DNA from: an uncultured Candidatus Poseidoniales archaeon | GTDB taxonomy: Archaea > Thermoplasmatota > Poseidoniia > Poseidoniales > Poseidoniaceae | DNA: 64,000 bases | Assembly (NCBI GenBank): GCA_905182185.1 | Contig: CAJJAP010000001.1 | Span: 75,167-139,166 of the forward strand | Reading direction: 5' to 3' | Part shown: positions 17,353-27,331 of the stretch, piece by piece | Layout: each line of letters opens with the position of its first letter | Numbering within the stretch: the first letter of the stretch is position 1 | Program-made: the position numbers and the translations under genes | The notes under the pieces: model-generated | The model's input: the letters and a program-made list of their open reading frames with translations, nothing else | Database searches by the model: none | Told to the model about the DNA's origin: nothing

Positions 17353-18738
17353 ATGTCCGATGATAGCATAGTTGATATTGCTGACGCGATAATCGTAATT
17401 GGTCCAAGCCCTAGCAAGAAAATGCTTGGTGCATTGTTATCGACAATACTTCTGTCATCGATTGTGCTAGGGTTTGCAATGAATACCAATCCCGATGTGG
17501 ATAATGGGGCAAGTGGAGAGGGGGCCGAACAAGATCAATGGCGGGCATTTTCAGTAGTGGCACCAATCGATACCGGAATCAACGTCTACCACGAACATTT
17601 CCGTAATAATGAAACTCTACCAGCATGGCTAGGGCAACAACTCGGTGTTACAATCACCTGTAATCTAACCTTTGAAGGTTCATACCAAGAGATGGTCGAT
17701 GCCGATAGAGAGAGTTGTTGGGACCTAATTGGTTCCGATGATGTTGTTTACTTTGCAGGTACTAGAATTTTCGGCCAATCACCTGATTGGACTGAAGGCG
17801 ATGGAACTCCAATCTTGGATGACCCAGATGATGGGCATGGCTCAGCCGTTACCGGTGCAGTAGTAAATGCAAATCCAAATGTAATCATTTTCTTCGTAGA
17901 AGGATTCAGTACCGAAGCAGTACTTGCAGCGGCCAACCAACCACTTGTTGATGTCATAACAACTTCATTCGGAGCACCTGGTTCTCTTCCAGTTCCTGGG
18001 ATTGAATTAGGTACCAAAGAAGCAGTGGTGTCTCAAATGAAACTTCATGCTGGTGCAGCTGACAATTCACCATCTCCTGCTGTACAGGATGCAACAGCAG
18101 GACCGCCATGGAGTATTGGTATTGCAGGTTATGCTGAGGAAGGCGATGACCAAAAAGAAATAATGTCCGGTTCATATCCAGATATTTCTGCGGACTGGAC
18201 TCAGGTATTACCCAATCACCAAGATATTGATGGTTATCATGAGACTTCTGGTACTTCATTTGCCACCCCAAGAACTGCTGGAATCATTTCCTTTGTATTA
18301 GAGGAATTGAGAGACCAATTTTCTGATGATGGTAGCGGCGCTTCCCCTTCCAATAGATCTGGAAATTTAGTCAATGGAACTGACGCTGAAGGCAATCAGG
18401 TTCAGATTAAGAATTATGATGTCCGTGAAGCGATAAACTTGAGCGCTTGGTATCCTGATTTGGATTGGGACCCGACCAGTGGTACAATGCCAATTTCTCC
18501 GATAGCACCTTGCACTCAAACTGGTTGGGGTTTGATGAATTTGAGTAATATTGAACCAATAATTAAACATCTAAATGGCAGTCAAGAAATGCCATCTAGA
18601 GCCTCAGACATTGTTCTTTGTATGCAAATAAACCAACAAGCGAGGGAAGCATATTGGGGCGCTTATCCTAGTATTCAAAACCTAATAGTTACACCCAGAA
18701 CAGCCGCAGGGGATGAAGGCGCAACCACTCGTGATTGA
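17353..18738 (+). CDS. Subtilisin-like (S8 family) serine protease, membrane-anchored at the N-terminus
   Basis: A 461-residue secreted or surface protease. A hydrophobic segment at residues 24-43 is a signal anchor. The catalytic triad is visible: Asp in APIDTGIN near residue 73, His in DDGHGSAVTG near residue 160, and Ser in SGTSFATPRTAG near residue 300. The domain is divergent from classical subtilisin, and the oxyanion Asn is not obvious. It likely cleaves extracellular protein. It is divergent from orn, with about 70 bases between the starts. Confidence 0.82.
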   Translation: MSDDSIVDIADAIIVIGPSPSKKMLGALLSTILLSSIVLGFAMNTNPDVDNGASGEGAEQDQWRAFSVVAPIDTGINVYHEHFRNNETLPAWLGQQLGVTITCNLTFEGSYQEMVDADRESCWDLIGSDDVVYFAGTRIFGQSPDWTEGDGTPILDDPDDGHGSAVTGAVVNANPNVIIFFVEGFSTEAVLAAANQPLVDVITTSFGAPGSLPVPGIELGTKEAVVSQMKLHAGAADNSPSPAVQDATAGPPWSIGIAGYAEEGDDQKEIMSGSYPDISADWTQVLPNHQDIDGYHETSGTSFATPRTAGIISFVLEELRDQFSDDGSGASPSNRSGNLVNGTDAEGNQVQIKNYDVREAINLSAWYPDLDWDPTSGTMPISPIAPCTQTGWGLMNLSNIEPIIKHLNGSQEMPSRASDIVLCMQINQQAREAYWGAYPSIQNLIVTPRTAAGDEGATTRD

Positions 18739-18744
18739 ACCTAA

Positions 18745-20662
18745 TCATTCATTCTCGAAATTCAACATAACTTGTCCAGAAGGAGAGAATCCCAGTACTG
18801 GCTTAAATCCTTGATGTGGGGTATTATTAATCGAATTCAAAATGTTTTGTACAACGTCGCCAGGTAATCTAATTGCAAATCCATCCATAGTCTCAATCAA
18901 TCCATCGTGAATTACTGGAGTTTCTACTATCGCTGCTTCAGGTATTGGCTTGGTAACAGTCGGTGCTTTATGGACAATAATTTCCTCTTCAACGAGTTTT
19001 GGTTGTGTTTCTTGCTTGTTCGGCATTTCCTTTGCAACGAGTTTTGGTTGTGTTTGTTGTTGAATTATTATTTCCTTAGTGACTTGAAGAAGGCCGCTTT
19101 GAACTTGTTCATCCGCTACATAAATTTCACCTTCATCACCAATTCTTTGGCTGAACATTGCACCATAACCGAATCCAAGTATTCCCAGGAATACATATCC
19201 GAGTGCTGTGAAAATATCAGAATCTAATGTATTGGCGAAAATGAATGCTGTAATAAGCGAACCAAAACCTCCGAAACCTCTTCTCCACCGTGCATCATTT
19301 TCCTTAGAAAATCCTTGAATAGCGACCAATGTGAAGAGAATAGTCATTATCAGCCAAGAAAACGAGTCAAGATTTGTATTTGCAAATGCATACCATGTAC
19401 CTGAAATCGCCGATAGCAAACCACCCATTCCCAAGTAGTCCATGAAATCTAAGAACTCATCATCATCATCCCATTTGAAAGTCTCCCATTCGTAAACTGT
19501 ATCATTTTGGGTTGAGAAGTAGATTAGGACTCCTCCTTCTATTGCCATCAACAATCCTACGATGATCTGTCTAATCTCTTCGGAAGCAATATCTGCTTCA
19601 TTCAAACTATTTGCTATTGAGATTCCATGCAGTAATGGCATTGCAAGTAACAGTCCATTTGTACTGCCTTTGCGTATTGCGATATAAGTTACCCAAACAG
19701 AAGCAATAACAGGGCCGATCCCTACTGCGACATCAAACGACAACAAAAATGCAGCAATGCCCATGATTCTCAGCGCATCCGAAATTTGTGTTCTTCCTTC
19801 TTGAGTAGTTATTGAAATAACTTGCTCCGGTTGATGAATGCCAGTCATCTCCTCACACTTTGAATATAACCAATTAGTCATCTCCATCACTGAAAGAGAT
19901 AGTGTGAATAATGCAGTTGTAATGGCGGTCCAACCAAAGATTTCACCGTCGTTTAATTCGGAGAAACTAGCAGTCATTAGCCATTCCCCAAGAGCAGTGA
20001 GAAGAAGAAGATGATTGGCATTAGCGGGTATGAATGAAATCTTACCTCTGTAAATAGCGCTCCCAGTCAACATGATTGTGAATATCGTTGGAAGCCAGGA
20101 TGCATCGGGCAGTGCAGCGATCAAGCCTACTGCAAACCAAGCCATTGAGCCCCACCATGGCAATTGAGTTTCTCTTTCACCCTCCATTTCTCGAGTTGCC
20201 ATTATCCAAACGATTCCCATTTGGATTGCAATTATCCACCCGCTGATGTTTGCAATGGTGAAGAATCCATACTCGACATTCAAATCCAATTGCTTCTAGA
20301 ATTGTATTAGCCAATCCGATTTCTTTAACCCAAGTAGTTCCAATAAATGCGAAAATAATTGGAGATGCCATTAACAGCATATTGTGTCTATGCTTAATCG
20401 CCCTAAAGGTGGCCAATACAAACATACTGATGAGAAGTAAACCTCCTGAACTATCCATCATTGCCAGCACAAGAAGTCCAGCCAATGCAGCAACATCCGC
20501 ATTCTTGGATAATACTTCATCATCTATTCCACGCTTATTTATTTGAGAATTGACAATGAATGGAGCAGCGATTAAAATCAAATCTAGAACAATAGCAGAA
20601 GGTATCAATTCGCCCAAATTAGCTACTTGACTTTCAGTTGTACCAGCTCTTGCTAATTGCAT
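18745..20662 (-). CDS. Large polytopic membrane protein with acidic/Lys cytoplasmic tail, apparent +1 frameshift
   Basis: Two overlapping minus-strand frames, 20662-20177 and 20289-18745, read as one protein of about 635 residues if one T of a TTT run near 20284 is extra: the junction then reads EAIGLNVEYGFFTIANISGW. The product has more than ten hydrophobic segments. A tail follows with two QTQPKLV repeats (QQQTQPKLVAKE, KQETQPKLVEEE), and the last 60 residues are soluble. I do not recognise a family. It follows another membrane-protein gene with a single base between, and may be a continuation of it. Confidence 0.65.
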
Positions 20663-20663
20663 C

Positions 20664-21782
20664 CTAATGTACCATCGGAACAGCCATTAAGACCAGCATC
20701 CACACACCCGCAGACCTAGTAAAGGAACTTATTTTGTCAAGTGCAAGTATCTCCGAAACTAAGATTCCAACCGGGATTGCCAACAATATTACCCAAATTG
20801 GATTTTGAGCGAAAGGCTCGATTTCTACTTCAGTTATTGCAATAGTCATCAGTATCAAAGGGATAATCACACTGATTCTCGCTAAAGAACTCCATGACTT
20901 TGATAGCCAATTTTGTTCAAATTCAATGAGGTATTGATCATTTTGGTTATCAACTTCAATCCAAGCATTCAATTTTGCGTCAAAGGTAGTTGATGCCCTT
21001 TTGATTGTTTGCCAATTCAGCAGCATCCCCATGTCAAATTCAATTTCTCGTCCAATGCGTAACAGGAAATAAGATCCAATTCCTAATATCATCAAAGAGA
21101 TATTGAAACCGGATAACAATTCATCAAGAGATGTTTCAGGCAGATTCAATTTTCCAAATATTGCCAAAAGAAGTGTTGCACCAAGGGCAATTATTACTGT
21201 TTGAGTCGCTTCCTTTCTGTCGTTGAATATGCCGGATTTAGTGGCCATCTTCAGGCTGGTACTTGCGATATACAGGATATATGCAACGAATACCCAAGGT
21301 AAGAACCATTCTTCAGCCCCTAATATTGCTCGGGATAATGTGACTCCTGATACGACGGATAGGTGAGCCCATGAGGAGATTTTCTTTTGTCTAAATCCGG
21401 CTTCAGCAATAGCCACTAGAGCTATCGGAATCAGATAATGGGTATAAGGAATTGAAAACATATCAGCGTAAGCGATTTCATTTACTCGAGCTATTGAATC
21501 GGTCATGAAAAAGGACACTGCTAACATGGCGACAGTTAAATCAGCAACCCATTTCCTTGCATTTTTGTTGATGAATAACATGTAAGGAATCATTGCCAAT
21601 GTGATGATCCAGGGAATCATATTGGACTCTGTGGGCAAAAAGAACAAGGAGAACGCCAGGCCAATAGGCATCCATGGCACTCTGCGTTGCATCACTGCAG
21701 GGAAATATGCGATCAGGACAGCAATCCACAACATCACGGGTAGGGTCAAATGGTCCCCTAAGAGTCCAAGATTTTCAGTCAT
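20664..21782 (-). CDS. Polytopic membrane protein, unknown function
   Basis: A 372-residue protein with about ten hydrophobic segments and one soluble loop near residues 265-290. No family is recognised. It begins at an ATGA overlap with the upstream membrane-protein gene and ends in VPMVH one base before the ATG of the next gene. Dropping one C near 20677 would instead give VRWYIRMQLARAG and join it to the downstream frame, so this and the next protein may be one polypeptide of about 1,000 residues. Confidence 0.65.
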   Translation of the reverse strand: MTENLGLLGDHLTLPVMLWIAVLIAYFPAVMQRRVPWMPIGLAFSLFFLPTESNMIPWIITLAMIPYMLFINKNARKWVADLTVAMLAVSFFMTDSIARVNEIAYADMFSIPYTHYLIPIALVAIAEAGFRQKKISSWAHLSVVSGVTLSRAILGAEEWFLPWVFVAYILYIASTSLKMATKSGIFNDRKEATQTVIIALGATLLLAIFGKLNLPETSLDELLSGFNISLMILGIGSYFLLRIGREIEFDMGMLLNWQTIKRASTTFDAKLNAWIEVDNQNDQYLIEFEQNWLSKSWSSLARISVIIPLILMTIAITEVEIEPFAQNPIWVILLAIPVGILVSEILALDKISSFTRSAGVWMLVLMAVPMVH

Positions 21783-22909
21783 TTAGTGGGCCGATAATTA
21801 AGTTGTAATCCTTCACTCCCAGCAATAAACATTGCAACTAAAACTTCACCAACCAATAGCACACTTGCTTTCTGCATCAAATCAGAGCGTAATTCTTGCT
21901 TTGATGCATAATAGCCTTGAATCGCAATAATGAATATCAATAACGATAATGCGCCACCTTCGCCTCCAGCAGGAGCATTGGTGTTGAACAGTTCATACAA
22001 GATCGGAACTAAGCCAGAAACGATTGCAGCAACGAAAAAGTGCATTGATTTATTTGAGCGTAAGGCTGCTTCCATACTGACGAAAGAGAGTATGATTATG
22101 GCAAGTCCTAACTCGTAAGATACTTCATTATTGGACCACTCAATCCAAGGTCCTATGCCGGTAATCATCAATGCCAGTGGTCCATAAATAGCAACACCCC
22201 AGCCAAACGTAGTCGCACCCTTGTATCGCTTGAGAAGTTTTATTTCTCCATACAATAGGGCAATAACTGCTATTACTTGCATATATATTCCATTTGCATT
22301 AGGTTGCCAATTCGCTCCAGTTCCGTAAGCATCTGAGTCTCCAAAAATGTCAAGCTCAAGTGTACCTGTGGCGAAGCCCATTAGGTATCGAGCACCCCAT
22401 AGTGTACCGACCGTTGCAAAGAAGAAACCTAGTCCAAGCATGTAATTTTGCACTTCCATCAATTGATATGCATTTCTCTTGGATTGCATTTCAATCCAAG
22501 CGATGGCCATTGCAGCAGAAACTAATCCGCCAATGAATAGTAGAAGGAAATTTGAATTGGTTGCATTGTCATCGAAAGCGATACTAAAAATCCCGCCCCA
22601 TATGGCAATTAATGCAACAACATACATTATCAGTTGTGCGAATTTTTCTAAATCAACATCGCCCTGTGTTCTAACTTTGCCTGGTTGACTAATGACCATT
22701 GGGGGTGCACTAGTAGCATTATCTGATGTTGAATAGATTGCACCTGGGTCATTTGCACGTGATAACAATCCGTGGTTTGAAACTCTTTGTGGTGCATTTC
22801 GGGTTGGTGCTGCCATAGTAATCCAACGATGATTATTGATACTCACTATAACTTTTGACCCGTCAATAAGGGGATAAGGGCAAAAACTGCCATCAATCCG
22901 ATATTCCAT
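21779..22909 (-). CDS. Polytopic membrane protein, unknown function
   Basis: About 376 residues with roughly nine hydrophobic segments after a soluble N-terminus of about 95 residues (NHGLLSRANDPGAIY). It is first in an operon of two or three membrane proteins that read toward the oligoribonuclease/protease region. A palindromic TATA-like GTTTAAAC about 30 bases upstream fits a leaderless message starting at ATG 22909; an ATG at 22816 is the alternative. Function is unknown. Confidence 0.65.
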   Translation of the reverse strand: MEYRIDGSFCPYPLIDGSKVIVSINNHRWITMAAPTRNAPQRVSNHGLLSRANDPGAIYSTSDNATSAPPMVISQPGKVRTQGDVDLEKFAQLIMYVVALIAIWGGIFSIAFDDNATNSNFLLLFIGGLVSAAMAIAWIEMQSKRNAYQLMEVQNYMLGLGFFFATVGTLWGARYLMGFATGTLELDIFGDSDAYGTGANWQPNANGIYMQVIAVIALLYGEIKLLKRYKGATTFGWGVAIYGPLALMITGIGPWIEWSNNEVSYELGLAIIILSFVSMEAALRSNKSMHFFVAAIVSGLVPILYELFNTNAPAGGEGGALSLLIFIIAIQGYYASKQELRSDLMQKASVLLVGEVLVAMFIAGSEGLQLNYRPTK

Positions 22910-22936
22910 CTTTAAACACTAAAAATACAAATTATT

Positions 22937-22944
22937 GTTTAAAC
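22937..22944. promoter_or_regulatory. Palindromic TATA-like element between divergent genes
   Basis: GTTTAAAC lies between the membrane-protein operon and the second subtilase. It is about 30 bases from ATG 22909 and about 57 from ATG 23001, so it could serve both directions. Function is inferred from sequence and position only. Confidence 0.4.
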
Positions 22945-23000
22945 TATCAAGCACTATCTTGAAACGATAAACGCTTGTGGATGTATTGAAGGTGCAAGCA

Positions 23001-24990
23001 ATGAACACACTCCGTAACGCAATAACATTCTTCTGCTTGACTATATTTTTGTTGCCAACCTTGATGATGGGAGCTCCAGTTAGCGCCGAAACAAGCAACG
23101 AACCATCTGAGGATGGTTGGTGGGTTGAAACAACTGTTGACCGCAATCAAAACAAGATTGGAGATATGGTCGAGTTACACAAGGACAATCCAATATTCTT
23201 AGATGAATTTGAGACACTGCCACTAATCATTGATTTCGACCACACGCCGGGCCAAGAAGAAATTGACCTATTGGTAAGAGAAGTAAATTATCAACACCAA
23301 TGGACATTGAAGCACATTGATGCACTTGCAGGAAGAGTTCCGGTAGGATCTATATTGAACACAATTTCACTACCAGGGGTCGTTATGGTTGAATTGGATA
23401 GTATTTTGACAATAAATAATGCCGATGCCGCTGTTTTACATGGTGTAGACCAAGTTTGGCAAAATACTGGATATGATGGTGCCGGTTCTACTGTTGCCAT
23501 CATCGATACAGGAATTGATGGAGCCACACGCAAGCCTTGATGATTTAGATGATGATAACTCAACCTATGACCCGAAAGTGATTGGGTTTTATGATGCAGT
23601 AAATAATCCAGGAGCGACTAATGGAACTGAAATATTCCCTTACGATGATCAGGGTCACGGTTCGCATTGTGCTGGTACAACCGCTGGTACAGGAGCGCCT
23701 AATTACGAACATATTGGAATGGCACCCCAGGCTTTTTTAGTTGGTGTCAAGGTTCTAGATAGTGCCGGTTCAGGTTCATTTGCAACTGTTATGGCAGGGA
23801 TGCAGTGGACCGTTGACCACCGCTTTGAATTCAATATACGCGCAGCATCCATGAGTCTTGGAGGACCAGGTCCGATCGAATGGACATCCTCTGAAGAAGA
23901 CAGTGTTAATCGCTATGCAAACGAAATGGTTCGTTCTGGAATCGCATTATTTATCGCAGCAGGAAACAGTGCCACATCAGGTTCAATCGGAACTCCAGGT
24001 TCCGCTGAAGATGTAATCACAGTTGGAGCATTGGACAAGGATTCTGGAATCGCAATATATTCCAGTCAAGGGCCATCCGAAGAAGGAAGAATAAAGCCAA
24101 ATGTTGCTTTTGTCGGTTCTAATGTAATGTCTGTTGAAGCAAATAGTGGTACTGGATATACCGACATGTCAGGGACTTCAATGGCGACACCAGGTGCTGC
24201 AGGAGTTGCAGCATTAATGTACCAAGCGAATCCAGATTTATCTCCATTTGATATCAGAAATATTATGCAAGAAACTGCGGAATACAGACAGTGTCATTAT
24301 ATGCTCAAGAATGAACCTTGTATCGAGGATCTTGCCCCTAAGAATCGCCAAAACAATGTATACGGTCATGGTGAAGTAAGAGCATTGGATTCTGTAATGG
24401 AAGCAGCACAACAAGATTATGACTTCAACAATAACATTACAATCAATCTCAATACAGAAGTCGGCATGGATAACCGTATTCATTTAGAGAGTTCAGATAA
24501 AATACAATTCAATATTTCGCAAACAGTTGATACAGTCCAATGGAGAAGTAATCATCTTAGAGATGATTGGACCAATCTTCATTCCTTTGATTATGGAGAT
24601 GAAAAGTTTACGATTTCAGCCATTGACATGATTCATAATTTAGAACACTTACCTGGTATTTCATTAGAAGGAAACCACACCATTTCTATTCGTGGAATTG
24701 GTAATGAAGGTACAGATTCTTATTCAACAGCGATTATTACTGCAGATATTATGTTAATGAATCCGAGCAAAGAAATTTCATCATCAAGTGGTGATGGGGA
24801 TGGTGTTTCTAGCATTGCTCTGGCAATAGGTGCTTTCGCAATAGTGTTCTTATTAGTAATTCTAATCGCAGGATTAGTCACTGATAAGGAAGAAGGAAGT
24901 TTAGCATCAGTTGATATTTCAGATAAACAATATGCTGAATCAATCGATGGCGATATTGAATCTATAGCGGATGCAAAACTTGAGGATTGA
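23001..24990 (+). CDS. Subtilase (S8) with signal peptide and C-terminal membrane anchor, apparent +1 frameshift
   Basis: A large secreted serine protease. A signal peptide ending near PVSA is followed by a propeptide-like region (residues 30-150). The peptidase domain has Asp in AIIDTGIDG, His in DDQGHGSHCAGT, Asn in FIAAGNSA and Ser in SGTSMATPGAAGVAAL. A beta-rich region follows, then a C-terminal membrane helix (AIVFLLVILIAGLV) with an acidic tail. The frame breaks between the Asp and His: removing one base at 23523-23526 gives DTGIDGAHASLDDLDDD. ATG 23001 is favoured by GAAGGTG upstream. It is probably cell-surface anchored and degrades extracellular protein. Confidence 0.85.
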
Positions 24991-25071
24991 TGATTTTAAT
25001 TGCATCAGAACACCCTCTAATTTTGTCGTGTCCGGTGATTATTTCAATTACTATTAGAACTAGGGTCGGCT

Positions 25072-26661
25072 ATGAAGTGGCTAAAAGACCCGGTCGGAGA
25101 TAACCATCCTAAAGTTGGATTCATTTATCGCCTTACTCGCAGGTTTACACGTGCTTTAGTATCTGTTTGGTTCAGAGAAATTGATCTTATTGATTCAGAT
25201 AATCTGCCCACTGAGGGGGGACTTCTATTCATTGCATGGCATCCATCCGGACTTATCGACCCCATGCTAATGCATGCATCTCTACCAGGTAAACAATCGA
25301 TGATCGCTAAACATACACTATTCAAAATACCAGTTTTAGGCAGATTTATCAAAGCAGCAGGGGCTTTGCCAATAGAACGTTCTCAAGACAGTAATGACAG
25401 AGAAGCTGCAAGTAATAGGAATAAAAATCAATTATCAGCAGTTTCAAGCGCTGTTGCAAATGGGGGTCGGTTGATTATTTTCCCCGAAGGAACAACTCAT
25501 ACAGAGGCAAGTTCCAAACAGGCTCGCTCAGGTGCAGCAAGAATAATTCAAGCAGCGATTAGAGAAGCGGAAGAGTTGGGTAAACCAAGACCCCAATTGG
25601 TTCCAATCGGATTGCACTATTCTGATGCAACTACTTTCAGAGAACGCTGTGCAGTAGTTATTGAAAGGCCGATGACTTTGCCACAATTACCTGAGATAAT
25701 TGATGATTTTGAAGTGCAAGATAAACTCGATAGAGAATGGGTTACTTCGGTAACAAAATCCATTGATGCTGAATTAAAACGCGCATCATTATCCAAAACC
25801 TCTTGGGAAGAAAGGGAATTAATTTGGAGAGGGAAAGGAGTAGTCCATGCTGAGAGGGCTCGACAAATGGGCGAGTCTTTCAAAAAACCCACTTATTATC
25901 AATCGGTATTAGGCGCTAGAAGGATTCGTGCTGGATGGGAGTTCATGGCTCAAAATGAACCAAAAAAGACTGCAAAAATTGTTGAAAATTGTACCGCACA
26001 TTTTGCAAATTTAGATGATAGAGGAATCAGTCCGTTAGATGTTGACAGTAAGCCAGAACGAATGAGCACATCTGCCGGTTTCATCCTAATGGTAAAATGG
26101 TCGTGGGCTGCCGTTTGGATGTTTGGATTAATCACTTGGAGTGCAGTAATAGGGAATATGCCTGCATATCAAGCCAATTATCTTTTAATGCATTTTGCTA
26201 AGAAATCAGATGCAGTTGATAAATCTGTTTTGGGTACTTACAAAGTTCTTGCAGCCGTAATAACGTTCCCAATTTGGTGGGTTACTGCATCTTTAATGGT
26301 TACTTGGGCGCTATTGGCTGAGGCTAGTCCAGTCAATGAATTATTGTCTATGCATTACCTATTAGAAAAGTTAACACATTTGCCATTCTTCTTCGTTTTC
26401 CTAATTTTCATGTATTGGTGGCCAAACTCAGCCAAGTTACATTTGAAACTATATGGGCATTTGGTTCGTAGTCATCGTAGTTTGAAGAGATGGTCCCGCT
26501 GGTCTGATGACGAAATTGACTGGGACTCATTACAGCAAAACCAACAGTCTATTGCACAACAACTTACTCAATTAGGAGACGGATTAGTATTGCCCGGAGA
26601 CCCTGATTGGGTTGAACCTCAAACTGGAATGGATGATTTTTCTGCGGTAAGTTATCGCTAA
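25072..26661 (+). CDS. PlsC-type glycerol(phosphate) acyltransferase with C-terminal membrane region
   Basis: Residues 1-200 form a PlsC/LPLAT acyltransferase domain that transfers an acyl chain to a glycerol-phosphate-type acceptor. The first block is WHPSGLIDPM, an H-x5-D spacing as in the Gat/Sct1-like subgroup with HPNSLxDP, rather than the usual H-x4-D. Later blocks are GALPIERS and FPEGTTH. The C-terminal 200 residues hold two to three membrane segments and a soluble tail. The acceptor is unknown. Bacterial-type acyltransferases are unexpected in archaea with ether lipids but are reported for Marine Group II relatives. Confidence 0.8.
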   Translation: MKWLKDPVGDNHPKVGFIYRLTRRFTRALVSVWFREIDLIDSDNLPTEGGLLFIAWHPSGLIDPMLMHASLPGKQSMIAKHTLFKIPVLGRFIKAAGALPIERSQDSNDREAASNRNKNQLSAVSSAVANGGRLIIFPEGTTHTEASSKQARSGAARIIQAAIREAEELGKPRPQLVPIGLHYSDATTFRERCAVVIERPMTLPQLPEIIDDFEVQDKLDREWVTSVTKSIDAELKRASLSKTSWEERELIWRGKGVVHAERARQMGESFKKPTYYQSVLGARRIRAGWEFMAQNEPKKTAKIVENCTAHFANLDDRGISPLDVDSKPERMSTSAGFILMVKWSWAAVWMFGLITWSAVIGNMPAYQANYLLMHFAKKSDAVDKSVLGTYKVLAAVITFPIWWVTASLMVTWALLAEASPVNELLSMHYLLEKLTHLPFFFVFLIFMYWWPNSAKLHLKLYGHLVRSHRSLKRWSRWSDDEIDWDSLQQNQQSIAQQLTQLGDGLVLPGDPDWVEPQTGMDDFSAVSYR

Positions 26662-26728
26662 AGCAGTTGAGATTACTTTTCCAATAGCATCATTAGTGGG
26701 CGCCATTAGGTCGCCATGGGCGACTATC

Positions 26729-27331
26729 ATGGTAGGGACAGAACATGTTGATATGCTACCGGTTGGGGCTAAGGAAATTTGGTCAGCAAAGGTCAATGGA
26801 GAGGACGTTGAAGTACTTACAACATCTAATGCAACACTACTAGATGTGCTACGAGATAAAGTAGGCACTTTAGGAGTAAAAAGGGGTTGCGACTTGGGTA
26901 CTTGTGGCTGTTGCACGGTAATGGTCGATGGCCAACCACAACTTTCCTGTCTTACTTTCGCGGGACAAGTTTCACAATGTGAAATCATCACCGTAGAAGG
27001 TCTTGCAGATGGCGCACACCTTGCTCCAATTCAGAATTGCTTTGCAAAGTATGGCGGTTCACAATGTGGCTTTTGTACTCCGGGATTCCTTATTTCAGCA
27101 CAATCCTTACTCAATACAAATACTTCCCCAACAGATGAAGAGGTAAAAACTGCAATCGAAGGGAATCTATGCAGATGCACCGGATATCAACAAATTGTAG
27201 AATCGATTCAGGCAGCAGCGGCTATTCACAGAGGCGAAGTAGAAGCTGAGGCGCCAGCGAGTTCACCTCATCCAGATCCACATCCATCCGGTCCTGAAGA
27301 ACCACAAATGCCTCCGGGCCACGCTAGGTGA
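26729..27331 (+). CDS. Molybdenum hydroxylase, [2Fe-2S] small subunit
   Basis: The iron-sulfur subunit of a xanthine dehydrogenase-family enzyme. It carries electrons between the Mo site and FAD. The N-terminal plant-type ferredoxin cluster is KRGCDLGTCGCC with a later Cys in LSC. The C-terminal cluster has GGSQCGFCTPGF and GNLCRCTGYQQI. A His/Pro-rich tail (SSPHPDPHPSGPEEP) extends past the normal end. It overlaps the large-subunit gene by four bases. A GTG at 26696 is an upstream alternative to ATG 26729. Confidence 0.92.
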   Translation: MVGTEHVDMLPVGAKEIWSAKVNGEDVEVLTTSNATLLDVLRDKVGTLGVKRGCDLGTCGCCTVMVDGQPQLSCLTFAGQVSQCEIITVEGLADGAHLAPIQNCFAKYGGSQCGFCTPGFLISAQSLLNTNTSPTDEEVKTAIEGNLCRCTGYQQIVESIQAAAAIHRGEVEAEAPASSPHPDPHPSGPEEPQMPPGHAR

